DNA of 64,000 nt. It comes from Alphaproteobacteria bacterium. GTDB taxonomy: Bacteria > Pseudomonadota > Alphaproteobacteria > Rhodospirillales > WMHbin7. The translations under genes were made by a program, and so were the position numbers. Below are positions 44,905 to 53,717 of this stretch, piece by piece. The first letter of the stretch is position 1; the number at the start of each line of letters is the position of its first letter. The notes below the pieces were generated by a model. That model had not been told where the DNA came from. It did no database searches and saw only the letters and a program-made list of their open reading frames with translations. The DNA is taken from positions 62,001 through 126,000 of the forward strand of contig JADFZV010000001.1 in NCBI GenBank assembly GCA_015232335.1, read 5' to 3'.

Positions 44905-45037
44905 AAGGGGGCTGATCGAGGAATGGTGTCATGCAAGGTGCTTTTCTTGCAGGTTTTGCCGTGATCTGACATCAATAAACAAAAAGCGATAAGCCGCAGC
45001 AGCAGCATAGAAAAAATCCTGGGCGGCACGTGTTGCA

Positions 45038-46522
45038 CTATGCCGACCGATTGATATTCACTTGCTTTGTCGGCGTTGCGGCAAAGTGCCGGAAAGCATT
45101 GACGAGACTTTTGAAAAAAACTACGGGGTCGGTGGGGTAGGCATTCGGAAACACCTTGGACATTCTCCATGTCGTAAAGGCGGTTCCAAGCGGCTTAAAC
45201 AAGAAGGTCAGCCTAGTCCGTAGCAGCAGTTTTAGGATTGGCAGCATAAAGTCCGGCAAAAAGCAAAAGATCGCTCCCAGGAAAACAAGATTCTGCTGAA
45301 AACGTCGATCACTGTCAGTGTAATTATTCATGGCCGAAGGCAACGAAGGCCGCAGGTTCCTGTAGTTAAAATCCGGCTCGAGAACACCGATGCTGATGGC
45401 GTAATCGGTCAGCTCGGTCTTTGGAAAAGGCATGAATATTCCAAAGCTCGGGAAGGTGAGCCTAAGCGAGCGCGTGAATAAAAAGGAATTATAGTCGTCC
45501 TCAATCGTTGAGCCGGGCGTTGCAATAATCGTGTTGCCCGAGGTCAGAATACCATGGCGATGCGCCTGATCGAAGGCGCGGCGAAGCACGTCGTCGCTCA
45601 TGTTGCGCTTCATCACATCGTTGCGGATTTTCTCGACGCCGCTTTCAACCGCCATGCCGACGTGCAAACAACCCGCCTTAGCCAAAAGGCGGGCAATATC
45701 ATCACTCATATTGTTCGGCCGGACATAGCAGTAGAAAGGTATGCCTACCTCCTTCGGATAGCGTTCGGCAAATTCGAGAAGCCACTCATCGGCAAAAATG
45801 GCAAAAACGTCGTCGGCAAAGCGAAGGAACTTCACTTTGGGATAGTCACGAACAACACACTTGATCTCTTCGAGAAAACTATCAACCGAGCGGCGGCGCA
45901 TAATCTTGCGGCCATCGCCCTTGAACATTCTGTTATAGGCATGATTAAAGCAATAGGTGCATTTATGCGGGCAGCCGCGGCGGCTCATGAAACCACGAAT
46001 GCCAACCTTGATCAAATCGGGGGCCGCCTCGTAAAAAACGTCGCGGTCTGCAAAAGGTAGAGAATCGAGATCCGAAACGATTTCTTTTGAGGGGTTCCGA
46101 TGCGAAGGTGTGGCGATGTTAGGAATGCCATCAAGGTCTTTTCCGGCCTCGAACGCGTTTAAGGCGTGATGGATCGCAAAATCGCCATCCCCAATGCAGA
46201 TGGCGTCAAGCGACATCTTGTCGAGAACTTCTGGGAAAAAAGTGGGATGCGGACCGCCCATGATGCGAAGAACGCGTTTTCCTGTTTGCTCCTTCCAGCG
46301 CATGACAATCTCGTCGGCCTCTTGGAACAGATACTCATCCGGCGACGTCGCGCTGTAGGCGACAACATCCGGTTCAAATTCTCGCAACACAAGGTTGACC
46401 GAATGCTGGCGTAGAGAGATGAGGCGGACGGTGTCTCCACGCTTCTTGCAAACGGCACTCAGCTGCAAAGCACCCAGAGGCTCGGAAAAAAAGAGATTAG
46501 AGACAACAAAGAGAACCTTCAT
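45038..46522 (-). CDS. B12-binding-domain radical SAM protein
   Basis: A 494-residue protein of the same type as those at 2103-3584 and 17256-18698. The cobalamin-binding N-terminal domain has RIMGGPHPTFFPEVL near 86-100. The radical SAM motif CPHKCTYC sits at 184-191 (C184, C188, C191). FADDVFAIFADEW and MAVESGVEKIR follow, and a long C-terminal tail of about 100 residues is present. GAGGAG stands 7 bases before the ATG, a clear ribosome site. A gap of 133 bases separates it from the YfhO-like gene. It may introduce a methyl or make another radical change on a glycan or lipid. The substrate is unknown. Confidence 0.9.
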   Translation of the reverse strand: MKVLFVVSNLFFSEPLGALQLSAVCKKRGDTVRLISLRQHSVNLVLREFEPDVVAYSATSPDEYLFQEADEIVMRWKEQTGKRVLRIMGGPHPTFFPEVLDKMSLDAICIGDGDFAIHHALNAFEAGKDLDGIPNIATPSHRNPSKEIVSDLDSLPFADRDVFYEAAPDLIKVGIRGFMSRRGCPHKCTYCFNHAYNRMFKGDGRKIMRRRSVDSFLEEIKCVVRDYPKVKFLRFADDVFAIFADEWLLEFAERYPKEVGIPFYCYVRPNNMSDDIARLLAKAGCLHVGMAVESGVEKIRNDVMKRNMSDDVLRRAFDQAHRHGILTSGNTIIATPGSTIEDDYNSFLFTRSLRLTFPSFGIFMPFPKTELTDYAISIGVLEPDFNYRNLRPSLPSAMNNYTDSDRRFQQNLVFLGAIFCFLPDFMLPILKLLLRTRLTFLFKPLGTAFTTWRMSKVFPNAYPTDPVVFFKSLVNAFRHFAATPTKQVNINRSA

Positions 46523-46624
46523 AAAACAACTCCTCGCTTCTCATGTGTGCGCGGGCAAGATGGGCAGGACAGGGAAAATAACCTATATGCAAGAGGGGCT
46601 TAAGATGGGGCGATAAGCGGGGAT

Positions 46625-47332
46625 TTACCTAGTTACCGACTTATTGAACATGTACTCGGTATATGTCCAGACGCTACCCATCTTTTGGAAAAAGACCAGT
46701 TCTCCAGGAAACAACGAGCAGGCATCTTCGAGCGTCACATCGCCAATGGGGTCGATTTCCCCTGGCTGTTGCCCATGTGGAAAGCCCAAAACGAGATAGC
46801 CGCCCGGCCTAACCATGCGCCACCAGGATAGCGCCACCTGCTGGGGGTCGCGCCCGTGATCGAAAGCGTTCGAATAGACTAGACCGAACTGGCCATCCCA
46901 TTCGCGAGGTAAGGCATCGAAACTGCAATTCAAGATGTCCGAACGTTTGACGTCGGGGTTGATTTCAACGCCAAAACAAGCCGTGGGGGAAATGCCATTT
47001 TTAATTGATGATCGTCCGATACTCTCTAACAGCGGGTATCTGCTTTGCAAGCCAAAACGTTTGATTTCCAAATATTTAGTAGCGATGCGCTGCAACAACG
47101 ATCCAGATAGGGCAGTTCTGAAACAATCTATTTCCCTGCCATTGCGAACTCCAAGACAAAGAATCGGCCCGATCGAATCATTGTTTCCAGACTTTTTTTT
47201 ATGGTCGGCGATTGCCAAAATGTATTTCTCGGCATCAGAATATGAAAACTTGCAATAATTCACCTTCTTTCTACAAGCTTGAATTTGTAACTTGTGGTAC
47301 ATCTCGGCGTCGTCGATCTTCAAGTATTTCAT
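46625..47332 (-). CDS. SAM methyltransferase-like protein
   Basis: A 235-residue protein. The C-terminal half resembles a class I methyltransferase: FGVEINPDVKRSDILNCSFD, GLVYSNAFDHGRDPQQVAL and MVRPGGYLVLGFPHG. The usual glycine-rich motif I is weak (ILCLGVRNGREIDCF near residues 62-76). This resembles methyltransferases of the FkbM/Methyltransf_11 type in which motif I is divergent. The first 55 residues are charged and not typical. It is 102 bases downstream of nothing on its strand and is divergent from the radical SAM gene at 47503. It could serve an O-methylation step. Confidence 0.65.
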   Translation of the reverse strand: MKYLKIDDAEMYHKLQIQACRKKVNYCKFSYSDAEKYILAIADHKKKSGNNDSIGPILCLGVRNGREIDCFRTALSGSLLQRIATKYLEIKRFGLQSRYPLLESIGRSSIKNGISPTACFGVEINPDVKRSDILNCSFDALPREWDGQFGLVYSNAFDHGRDPQQVALSWWRMVRPGGYLVLGFPHGQQPGEIDPIGDVTLEDACSLFPGELVFFQKMGSVWTYTEYMFNKSVTR

Positions 47333-47502
47333 AAAAACCTCAGGTCAAAAAAGATCCGGCGCAATTGCGGATTTAGCGGTACGGTCAGTAAAAGGTTTTA
47401 ATTTATAAGGTCAAAACCTAACTTTCCTGTCGACCGCTTGACAAGATACCTCGGCCAGCGCAATTTCTGCAACACAAGACAAGCCTACGGCACCCCAATT
47501 TC

Positions 47503-48483
47503 ATGTCACATCATCTGCGCAATCTTGCAAAGAAGGCGTTTACCCTCGCTCCCTACGCCATCAAGCGCTGGATGTTGGGTAGGGTATATGCGCCGCATAT
47601 AGCTGTTTTTCGCCAACAAGAAGCCATTGGACTGTTCGACGCAATCAGTCTCGAATTGCGAACGCGCTGCAATGGGCTGTGTCAATTCTGCGCTGCCTCG
47701 GTGAAAGAGGAAAAGCGTCTCGATCAGACAATGTCGTTCGACATCTTTTCCAAGATTGTCAGCGAGTTGGAGGCCATGAATTACAGAGGACGCATTGCCT
47801 TTAATGTGAACAATGATCCGCTGATCGTCCCTGACCTGCTGCATTATGTAACTTATTCACGCAGAAGATTGCCCCTGGCGTGGTTACAGATTACTACAAA
47901 TGGCAAGGCGCTTCGCAACGAGCTGGCCACTGGTCTTCTGAAAGCTGGCATCAATGAAATGTGCATCAACTGGTACACCCAGCTGGGCGAGGAAACACTG
48001 CCCGAAAACATTCGCCAGTTTCGGGATGAAACGCTCCCGAACACGCTTGCGGGGATGCAAATTCTACCTGGCCATGGACCAGTCGAAGGCCAGAAACTGT
48101 TTCGTTTCAACTTGACGAAAAGAAGGATTGACGAAGTCCTGACGAATCGCGCGGGATCTGCCCCCAATAAGCGTGGCAAGATTCAGGCAAACCCTTTCGG
48201 CTTCTGCAACCTGCCCTTTACCCAGATTAACATCACGGCAGACGGGCGGGTCAGTAAATGTTGCGCCGATTTCTACTTTGATCACGCGATGGGTAACCTA
48301 GCAACGCAAACCCTGGAAGAGATCTGGAACGGGGAGGAGTTCCGCAACTTACGCCAATCTCTTTTAAAAAACAGGCGCAAAGACATTCAACACTGTGGGC
48401 AGTGCGACTTTATCGGTATCAAACCGGGGCGCTATCGATCCTGGATCGACAGCCTTGCTGCGACGAGTTTCAGCAACCCCTGA
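47503..48483 (+). CDS. Radical SAM/SPASM-domain protein
   Basis: A 326-residue protein with the motif CNGLCQFC at residues 56-63 (C56, C60, C63), preceded by ISLELRTR, then LQITTNGKALR and a C-terminal SPASM-type region: CNLPFTQINITADGRVSKCC, GNLATQTLEEIWNG (typical SPASM linker) and HCGQCDF. This is close to the layout of radical SAM enzymes that act on peptides, tRNA or sugars. The ATG is followed by SHHLRNLAKKAF. It is divergent from the preceding methyltransferase and lies immediately before the IS256 element, so its downstream partner may have been lost. Substrate unknown. Confidence 0.88.
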   Translation: MSHHLRNLAKKAFTLAPYAIKRWMLGRVYAPHIAVFRQQEAIGLFDAISLELRTRCNGLCQFCAASVKEEKRLDQTMSFDIFSKIVSELEAMNYRGRIAFNVNNDPLIVPDLLHYVTYSRRRLPLAWLQITTNGKALRNELATGLLKAGINEMCINWYTQLGEETLPENIRQFRDETLPNTLAGMQILPGHGPVEGQKLFRFNLTKRRIDEVLTNRAGSAPNKRGKIQANPFGFCNLPFTQINITADGRVSKCCADFYFDHAMGNLATQTLEEIWNGEEFRNLRQSLLKNRRKDIQHCGQCDFIGIKPGRYRSWIDSLAATSFSNP

Positions 48484-48557
48484 GCCAGTGCCGCCTACCT
48501 ACTGGGTCCGCTCCCCCCGCGCACGCATCCGGGGAGGCATTAAATTTCGCAGGTCGT

Positions 48558-49976
48558 GTCCCGCCGCGTGGTGTAGGAGCTGTGGTTAAGTGCCCGTCCG
48601 CCGCGACCGTCAGTGTCTGGCGGCGGCGGGCCCCTTATCCATAGCGGTGGTCATCGTGAAACTCCGGTAGGGTTTGGTCGCCAAACCTATTAACCGAACG
48701 GAGAAGACCACGATGACCGACGACATGATGAACCTTCGCGCCCTTCTGGAACAGTCCCCCGATGCCGATCCGCTGCGCGAGATGATCGGCTTTGCCGCGC
48801 ACCGATTGATCGAACTGGAGGTCAAGGGCATAACGGGGGCTTCGCACGGCAGCCGTAGCCCTGAGCGCATGAACCAGCGCAACGGCTACCGGGATCGGCC
48901 CTGGGAGACGCGGGCGGGCACGGTGGAATTGCGCATCCCCAAGCTCAGAAAGGGCAGCTACTTCCCCGGCTTCCTGGAACCCCGGCGGATGGTCGAGAAG
49001 GCGCTGACGGCGGTGATCCAGGAAGCCTATGTCCAGGGCATCTCGACGCGCTCGGTCGATGATCTGGTGCAGGCCATGGGGATGAGCGGCATCTCGAAGA
49101 GTCAGGTCTCGCGCCTGTGCCAGGAGATCGGCGGCAAGGTCGCCACCTTCCTCAACCGCCCGCTGGAGGGCGACTGGCCCTACGTCTGGCTGGACGCCTC
49201 CTATCTCAAGGTGCGCCAGAACGGGCGCATCGTCTCGGTGGCGGCGATCATCGCGGTGGGCGTCAACGGCGACGGGCGGCGAGAGATTCTGGGTCTAACC
49301 ATCGGCCCCAGCGAAGCCGAGACCTTCTAGACCGACTTCCTGCGCAGCCTGGCAAGGCGCGGATTGCGCGGCGTCAAGCTGGTGGTCTCGGACGCCCATG
49401 AAGGCATCAAGGGGGCCGTCTCCAAGGTGCTGAACGCCACCTGGCAGCGCTGCCGCGTCCACTTCATGTGCAACGCGCTGGCCCATGCCGGCAAGAACGG
49501 ACGGCGCGTCGTCTCGGCCATCATCGGCACAGCCTTCGCCCAGGACGACGCCGTTGCCGCCAGCGGCCAATGGCGACAGGTGGCCGACCAGCTGCGTCCC
49601 AAGCTGCCCAAGCTCGCCAATCTGATGGACGAGGCCGAAACCGACGTTCTGGCCTACATGACCTTCCCCAAAGAACACCGGGCCAAGCTGCACAGCACGA
49701 ACCCCATCGAACGCCTGAACGGCGAGATCAAACGCCGCACCTAGGTGGTTGGCATCTTCCCCAACGAAGAGGCCATCACAAGGCTCGTCGGCGCTATCTT
49801 GTTGGAGCAAAACGATGAATGGGCCGTGCAGCGCCCCCGTTACATGACGCTGGAAACCATCGCCACCTTGAGCGATAATCCCTTCGTCAGGCTGCCCGCC
49901 GTGGCAGCATGACAAACAGGCCAAGCCTTGCCGGAGTGCGCGATGACCTCGCCGCTCTTACACCACGCCCAGGGAC
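48558..49976. mobile_element. IS256-family insertion sequence with inactive transposase
   Basis: About 1.42 kb. The ends are related inverted repeats: GTCCCGCCGCGTGGTGTAGG on the left, and GTCCCTGGGCGTGGTGTAAG when the right end is read on the minus strand. The repeat then weakens (AGC and further bases). No certain target duplication was seen at this boundary. It holds one transposase gene broken by two nonsense codons. Confidence 0.8.
48713..49912 (+). pseudogene. IS256-family transposase with two internal TAG codons
   Basis: Read through, this is a 399-residue transposase, the normal IS256 length, with no frameshift. The DDE elements are visible: [12 protein letters not shown] (Asp), VVSDAHEGIKGA (Asp) and NPIERLNGEIKRR (Glu). 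A TAG at 49328-49330 stands where the family has Trp (AETF-W-TDFLRSL), and a TAG at 49742-49744 follows IKRRT, where Glu is usual. Both look like point changes in an otherwise intact gene, so decay is recent. The start ATG at 48713 follows AACGGAGAA. Confidence 0.88.
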
Positions 49977-50320
49977 GGGGCCATTCCGCACATTTAGATA
50001 AGGGTATTGGCGAGCATACAAGTTGCTGCGTCGCTGGAACAATAATTGATTCATTGTTTGTCACCGAATCGCAGGAGGGGCGGTGTCTATGGACGGGGTC
50101 TTTTGAGCGACTCCTAAAGAATACGTTATGGTCAAGCGGGTAGACTAGCCCATTTGCGCTGATCCCGGAGCAAGGCATTTACGAGAATGGCGAGCTTTCG
50201 CATGATGGCTCATCCGACGGCAGCCGAGTTTTTATGCGCCCTCTTCCGAGGGGAATGTTGGGACACGTTGCCGTCGTTCCGCTATGCCTGAGCAACGGGT
50301 GGCGGATACTTCACAGGCAA
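49977..50320. other. Spacer with no recognised gene
   Basis: About 340 bases between the IS256 right end and the glycosyltransferase stop. The open frames present (the longest about 95 codons, overlapping the neighbour) have no recognisable domains. I see no RNA gene. Confidence 0.5.
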
Positions 50321-51355
50321 CTAGTTGGCATATCTCTGCCACAACCACCTAAGCATGCGTGTGCGGCGGCGGTGCTTCAACAGGATTTCACGATCTCTTG
50401 TCAGGCGCTTGAAGAGATCGACGTACTGACAGGCCATTTGCTCAGAACTGTTCGGGTAACGCGGCATAAGGTTTTTGAAGAAAAAATACTTCTCTCGCAT
50501 CTCGTTGAGTCGTGCAGCTAAATTGTCGGGCGCGATGCTCAGCCCGAACTCACAACAGTATTCTGGAAGCGCCCCGCTTTCCCGGTACATAAGTGGCAGG
50601 CCGCACATCGCACCCTCGACATGATGCATCCCCGCAGGCTCGTTCTGCGAGGCTGTTAGGTAGACGTGGTGCTTTCTAAGTTCGTCGGACAAATGGAGCC
50701 CAGATAATGGCTCGATCACGCTGATGTTATTGAAATGAACTGATTCCGGGAGGCGCCCGATATAGGTAAACATAATCTTATCTCGCCAACTCGCATCATC
50801 CAACAACCGGTCGATCTGCGTATAAATATCAAATCCTTTCAGCCAGCCCGTCCCCCAATGATGGGTCACAAGCCGCATCGGAGTGGCTGGGTTCCAGACA
50901 TTGTTGATATCTGGATAAAACACGGCCTTGTCGGCGCCATTAAGAATGACACTAACCGATTCGCAGGGCCAGCCATGCCCAAGATGTAGGTCGCGTAGCC
51001 AACTTGAAATGAAAACACTATGATCCGATATCAGCGCGGCGCGCCGCAAATCTCTGTTAACGTAATTGGTGCCTTTGCGCTCATCGCACTCGTTGACCCG
51101 GTGCACGACTAGCGCATTCGGATTGGAAAACAGCAAAGAGCGAAAAATATCCGCGTCGTTATAGTTGGCGCTCAACCCCCCTCTCCGAGGGTCGGTCAGC
51201 AAGATCAGATCGACGTTTCTGGACAGAGAATTCGTACGGGCAATTCCCTCTAGATCCAGCCTAGAGGCAAGAGATTGAGCAAATTTAATGCCGCCCCCCC
51301 AGGGACCCTCGATGGACTTAAAGCCTAATGCAATCAGCATGTCACGCCGCACCAC
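50321..51355 (-). CDS. Glycosyltransferase, GT4-like
   Basis: A 344-residue GT-B-like protein. ILNGADKAVFYPD forms the hinge, MRLVTHHWGTGWLKGFDIY begins the donor domain, and VYLTASQNEPAGMHHVEGAMCGLPLMYRES is the donor-loop region. These are less regular than in the other GT4 members, but the E-x7-E-like pattern and order agree. A second ATG five codons later, giving MLIALGFKSIEGPWGGG, may be the real start. It is 97 bases downstream of the membrane gene at 51452. It lies immediately after the insertion element and may be the last gene of the minus-strand block that begins near 64 kb. Donor unknown. Confidence 0.75.
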   Translation of the reverse strand: MVRRDMLIALGFKSIEGPWGGGIKFAQSLASRLDLEGIARTNSLSRNVDLILLTDPRRGGLSANYNDADIFRSLLFSNPNALVVHRVNECDERKGTNYVNRDLRRAALISDHSVFISSWLRDLHLGHGWPCESVSVILNGADKAVFYPDINNVWNPATPMRLVTHHWGTGWLKGFDIYTQIDRLLDDASWRDKIMFTYIGRLPESVHFNNISVIEPLSGLHLSDELRKHHVYLTASQNEPAGMHHVEGAMCGLPLMYRESGALPEYCCEFGLSIAPDNLAARLNEMREKYFFFKNLMPRYPNSSEQMACQYVDLFKRLTRDREILLKHRRRTRMLRWLWQRYAN

Positions 51356-51451
51356 AATGCTAACTAGGGTCCAAGATGGAGCATGTGACTTACCCCAAGT
51401 CTGTCAAGACCGCAAGAATCAAGAACCGGCCCAGCGCCGTCAGCAAATGAG

Positions 51452-53089
51452 TCAGTAACGTGGGATGATCCAGACATTCCTAGTAAGATGCGGGAATCTG
51501 TCATAACGCTCGCTAAACTGCTTGGCCAAGGGAGCCACCTCCAGAACCTGGGCCAGCTCAAGAGGAGCCGCTTGTCCATCGCAGATCTCGCCTAACCAAG
51601 CCTCGCGGTTCTCCTCATCCCTGAATCGCACTCGCCATTTGATTTGAGGATCGCGCAGCAACAAGTCGTAACCTGGTCGTCCCAGCAATGTGGGTTCCGC
51701 AATCAGCCAGTCGAATTTCTTAAGGCCGCTTGAAAGTAGATCGGAATTGTTCGCGTCCTGAATGATTAGTCGTCCATGAGCGCCCCTGGCATACTGCCCC
51801 GCATTGGCCCCCATCGATCTTGGCAGCAAGGCATTCTTTTCGGCAACCAGAAGATCGGGACGATTCTCGATGAGATAAGTCGCTATGGCCAAAGAACGGA
51901 GATCTTCGGCGTTTACGACAAATTGGCGATCATTGATGACCTTGCTCCATTGAAGCGCCAAGCTAATAAGTAAAATCAGGAGAATGGTTCTGGTTGATCG
52001 GCGATACAGAAACTGGGCGGCCAGAAAAGCTACGGGTATGCCCACGACATAAAAATACATCAGAATGGAAGCACGGCTCAGCACAAGAAGCGAGCCAACG
52101 CAAAACCAAATCGTGATCGTTGCATTCAAGGCATCCATCAGACATATCGGCGACTTATAAAAACATAGAAAGCCACGGACATCTATATATCTTGTTCGGG
52201 AATAGGCGCCGGCGCACCCAAAAAACGGCAGCAAGCCAAGACCAGAAAAGAAAAAGACGGCGACAAACTTCAGGTCGGGCAAAAGAGATTCGTTGCCGCT
52301 GCCGACCAGCAACTTTTGAAAAGGATAGGTTAGAATTGTGCTTGAAAAACCGGGATTGCCGTTACGAAACAACAAATAGGTCCAGGCGGCATAGATTCCG
52401 ATAATCCCAAGCGGTAGAAGCAGCCAAAAACTCCGCAGGATAAGGGCAAGGTTTCCTGTAAGGAGCAGGAGAACGAATAGAAAAGGAATGAAACTTGGCC
52501 AACTCAATCCAGTGGAAAAAAAGAGAGCAAGGCTGGTTGCAAAGAAGAAGTTATTCTTTCGCGTAGATCCATCCTGAGCGATAACAACAAACGTGTGCAA
52601 CACGAGCAATTCAGAAAGATTGGTAAGAGATATATAAATCCAAGGATAGCGGATCGCTGCTCCCAACCAGGGAGTAAGCAGATAAAGTGCCGCAAAGGTC
52701 AGTCCAAATCTCTCGCCTACCAGGCGACGACCCAACAAGAATGCGACAAGCCCAGACAAAAGCGCAATCAGGCTGTTCGGCAACTGGCATGTCGAGGGAT
52801 CCAACGGAAAAGAATTTCCAACAAACAGATAATATGCGTTGAGAAAAAGAAACTGAGCAGGCCCCTCAACATGGTGCAAAATAGCGTAAAGGAACTTTTC
52901 TGTGTTTCCCCATGCGCCATCTAGGGATGCAAGCAGGGTGCCCGCGTCGCGAATGCCTACGGCGTCAAAGTAATAATGCACAGTCGGCAGAAAAAGCTGC
53001 CCCATCAGCAACAAATGCAGAAATCCAAACGCGGTAAGCCCCCATTTTACTGCTGGTGCAAATTCGGACTTTAGGTCGGGCTTGGTCAC
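51452..53089 (-). CDS. Polytopic membrane protein, GT39/PMT-like candidate
   Basis: A 545-residue protein with about ten hydrophobic helices. An early loop after helix 1 holds acidic residues (YYFDAVGIRDAGTLLASLDG) and is followed by HHVEGPAQFLFLNAYYLF, the general plan of GT-C enzymes of the PMT/ArnT type. The C-terminal about 150 residues are soluble. I use the GTG at 53089, which follows AAAGG by 9 bases and clears the methyltransferase stop at 53094; a TTG at 53122 would overlap that gene. It probably acts in the periplasm with a polyprenyl-phosphate sugar, perhaps one made by the GT2 enzyme at 54877, but this is inferred. Confidence 0.65.
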   Translation of the reverse strand: MTKPDLKSEFAPAVKWGLTAFGFLHLLLMGQLFLPTVHYYFDAVGIRDAGTLLASLDGAWGNTEKFLYAILHHVEGPAQFLFLNAYYLFVGNSFPLDPSTCQLPNSLIALLSGLVAFLLGRRLVGERFGLTFAALYLLTPWLGAAIRYPWIYISLTNLSELLVLHTFVVIAQDGSTRKNNFFFATSLALFFSTGLSWPSFIPFLFVLLLLTGNLALILRSFWLLLPLGIIGIYAAWTYLLFRNGNPGFSSTILTYPFQKLLVGSGNESLLPDLKFVAVFFFSGLGLLPFFGCAGAYSRTRYIDVRGFLCFYKSPICLMDALNATITIWFCVGSLLVLSRASILMYFYVVGIPVAFLAAQFLYRRSTRTILLILLISLALQWSKVINDRQFVVNAEDLRSLAIATYLIENRPDLLVAEKNALLPRSMGANAGQYARGAHGRLIIQDANNSDLLSSGLKKFDWLIAEPTLLGRPGYDLLLRDPQIKWRVRFRDEENREAWLGEICDGQAAPLELAQVLEVAPLAKQFSERYDRFPHLTRNVWIIPRY

Positions 53090-53093
53090 GCCT

Positions 53094-53717
53094 TCAAGCC
53101 TTTCTAGCCAATACGGCCACAAAGACTTGAAAGAAATAATGAATCACTGCAAAGGGAGTTAATCCGCAACGGCGCGTCAGTTCTTCTAATTGAGGTTTGC
53201 TAAAAACGGTGCCGATCCAAATTCCAGTGCGCGTTGATGCAATATAGCGCTGAAAAAACAAGGGACCGGTTGCCGAAGGAACACCGATGAAAACGAAGCC
53301 ACCGCTTTTAGCCAGTCTGCACATTTCCGATACAGCTGGTTCTGGAGCATCAAGATGCTCCACCGTGCTGCTGTTCCAGACGAGGTCGAAGATGGAATCT
53401 TTAAAGGGCATTTGCCTAAGATCACCAACGACCGCAGGTAGAGCGGGGTCGCGTTTCTGGGCTTCCTTTAGGGCGTTGATATCTAAATCCATCGCCACCG
53501 CATAAACATCGCTGCGCTCAGATAGCAGAGATGTTGCGAATGCCGGGCCGCATCCCGCTTCAAGGATAAGTTTCTCCTTGGGAGAAGTGCCAAGACACCG
53601 ATCGCAAAGATAGCGGGTCAGGCGCCTATTGAGTCCCGAGCGAAGCCAATCAAAGAAACCGTAGAAAATAGATCCAGGCCCACCAAAAAAGTGCCAGGAA
53701 CTTGGTTGGTCACTCAT
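53094..53717 (-). CDS. Class I SAM-dependent methyltransferase
   Basis: A 207-residue methyltransferase: LILEAGCGPAFATSLLSE (motif I), VAMDLDINALKEAQ, VVGDLRQMPFKDSIFDLVWNSSTVEHL and AKSGGFVFIGVPSATG. It is Methyltransf_11-like. It overlaps the next methyltransferase upstream by 8 bases and its stop is 4 bases from the membrane gene's GTG start, so these three are one transcription unit. Two methyltransferases side by side point to two methylations on one sugar or lipid, or on two sugars. No residue indicates O- or N-specificity. Confidence 0.88.
   Translation of the reverse strand: MSDQPSSWHFFGGPGSIFYGFFDWLRSGLNRRLTRYLCDRCLGTSPKEKLILEAGCGPAFATSLLSERSDVYAVAMDLDINALKEAQKRDPALPAVVGDLRQMPFKDSIFDLVWNSSTVEHLDAPEPAVSEMCRLAKSGGFVFIGVPSATGPLFFQRYIASTRTGIWIGTVFSKPQLEELTRRCGLTPFAVIHYFFQVFVAVLARKA

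Noticed and set aside
48674..48712. Upstream TTG start for the IS256 transposase
   Set aside because: The ATG at 48713 has a ribosome site and gives the family N-terminus.
49328..49330. Recoding of the internal TAG as an amino acid in the IS256 gene
   Set aside because: No recoding signal is visible; point-mutation decay is simpler. Kept only as a low-interest check.
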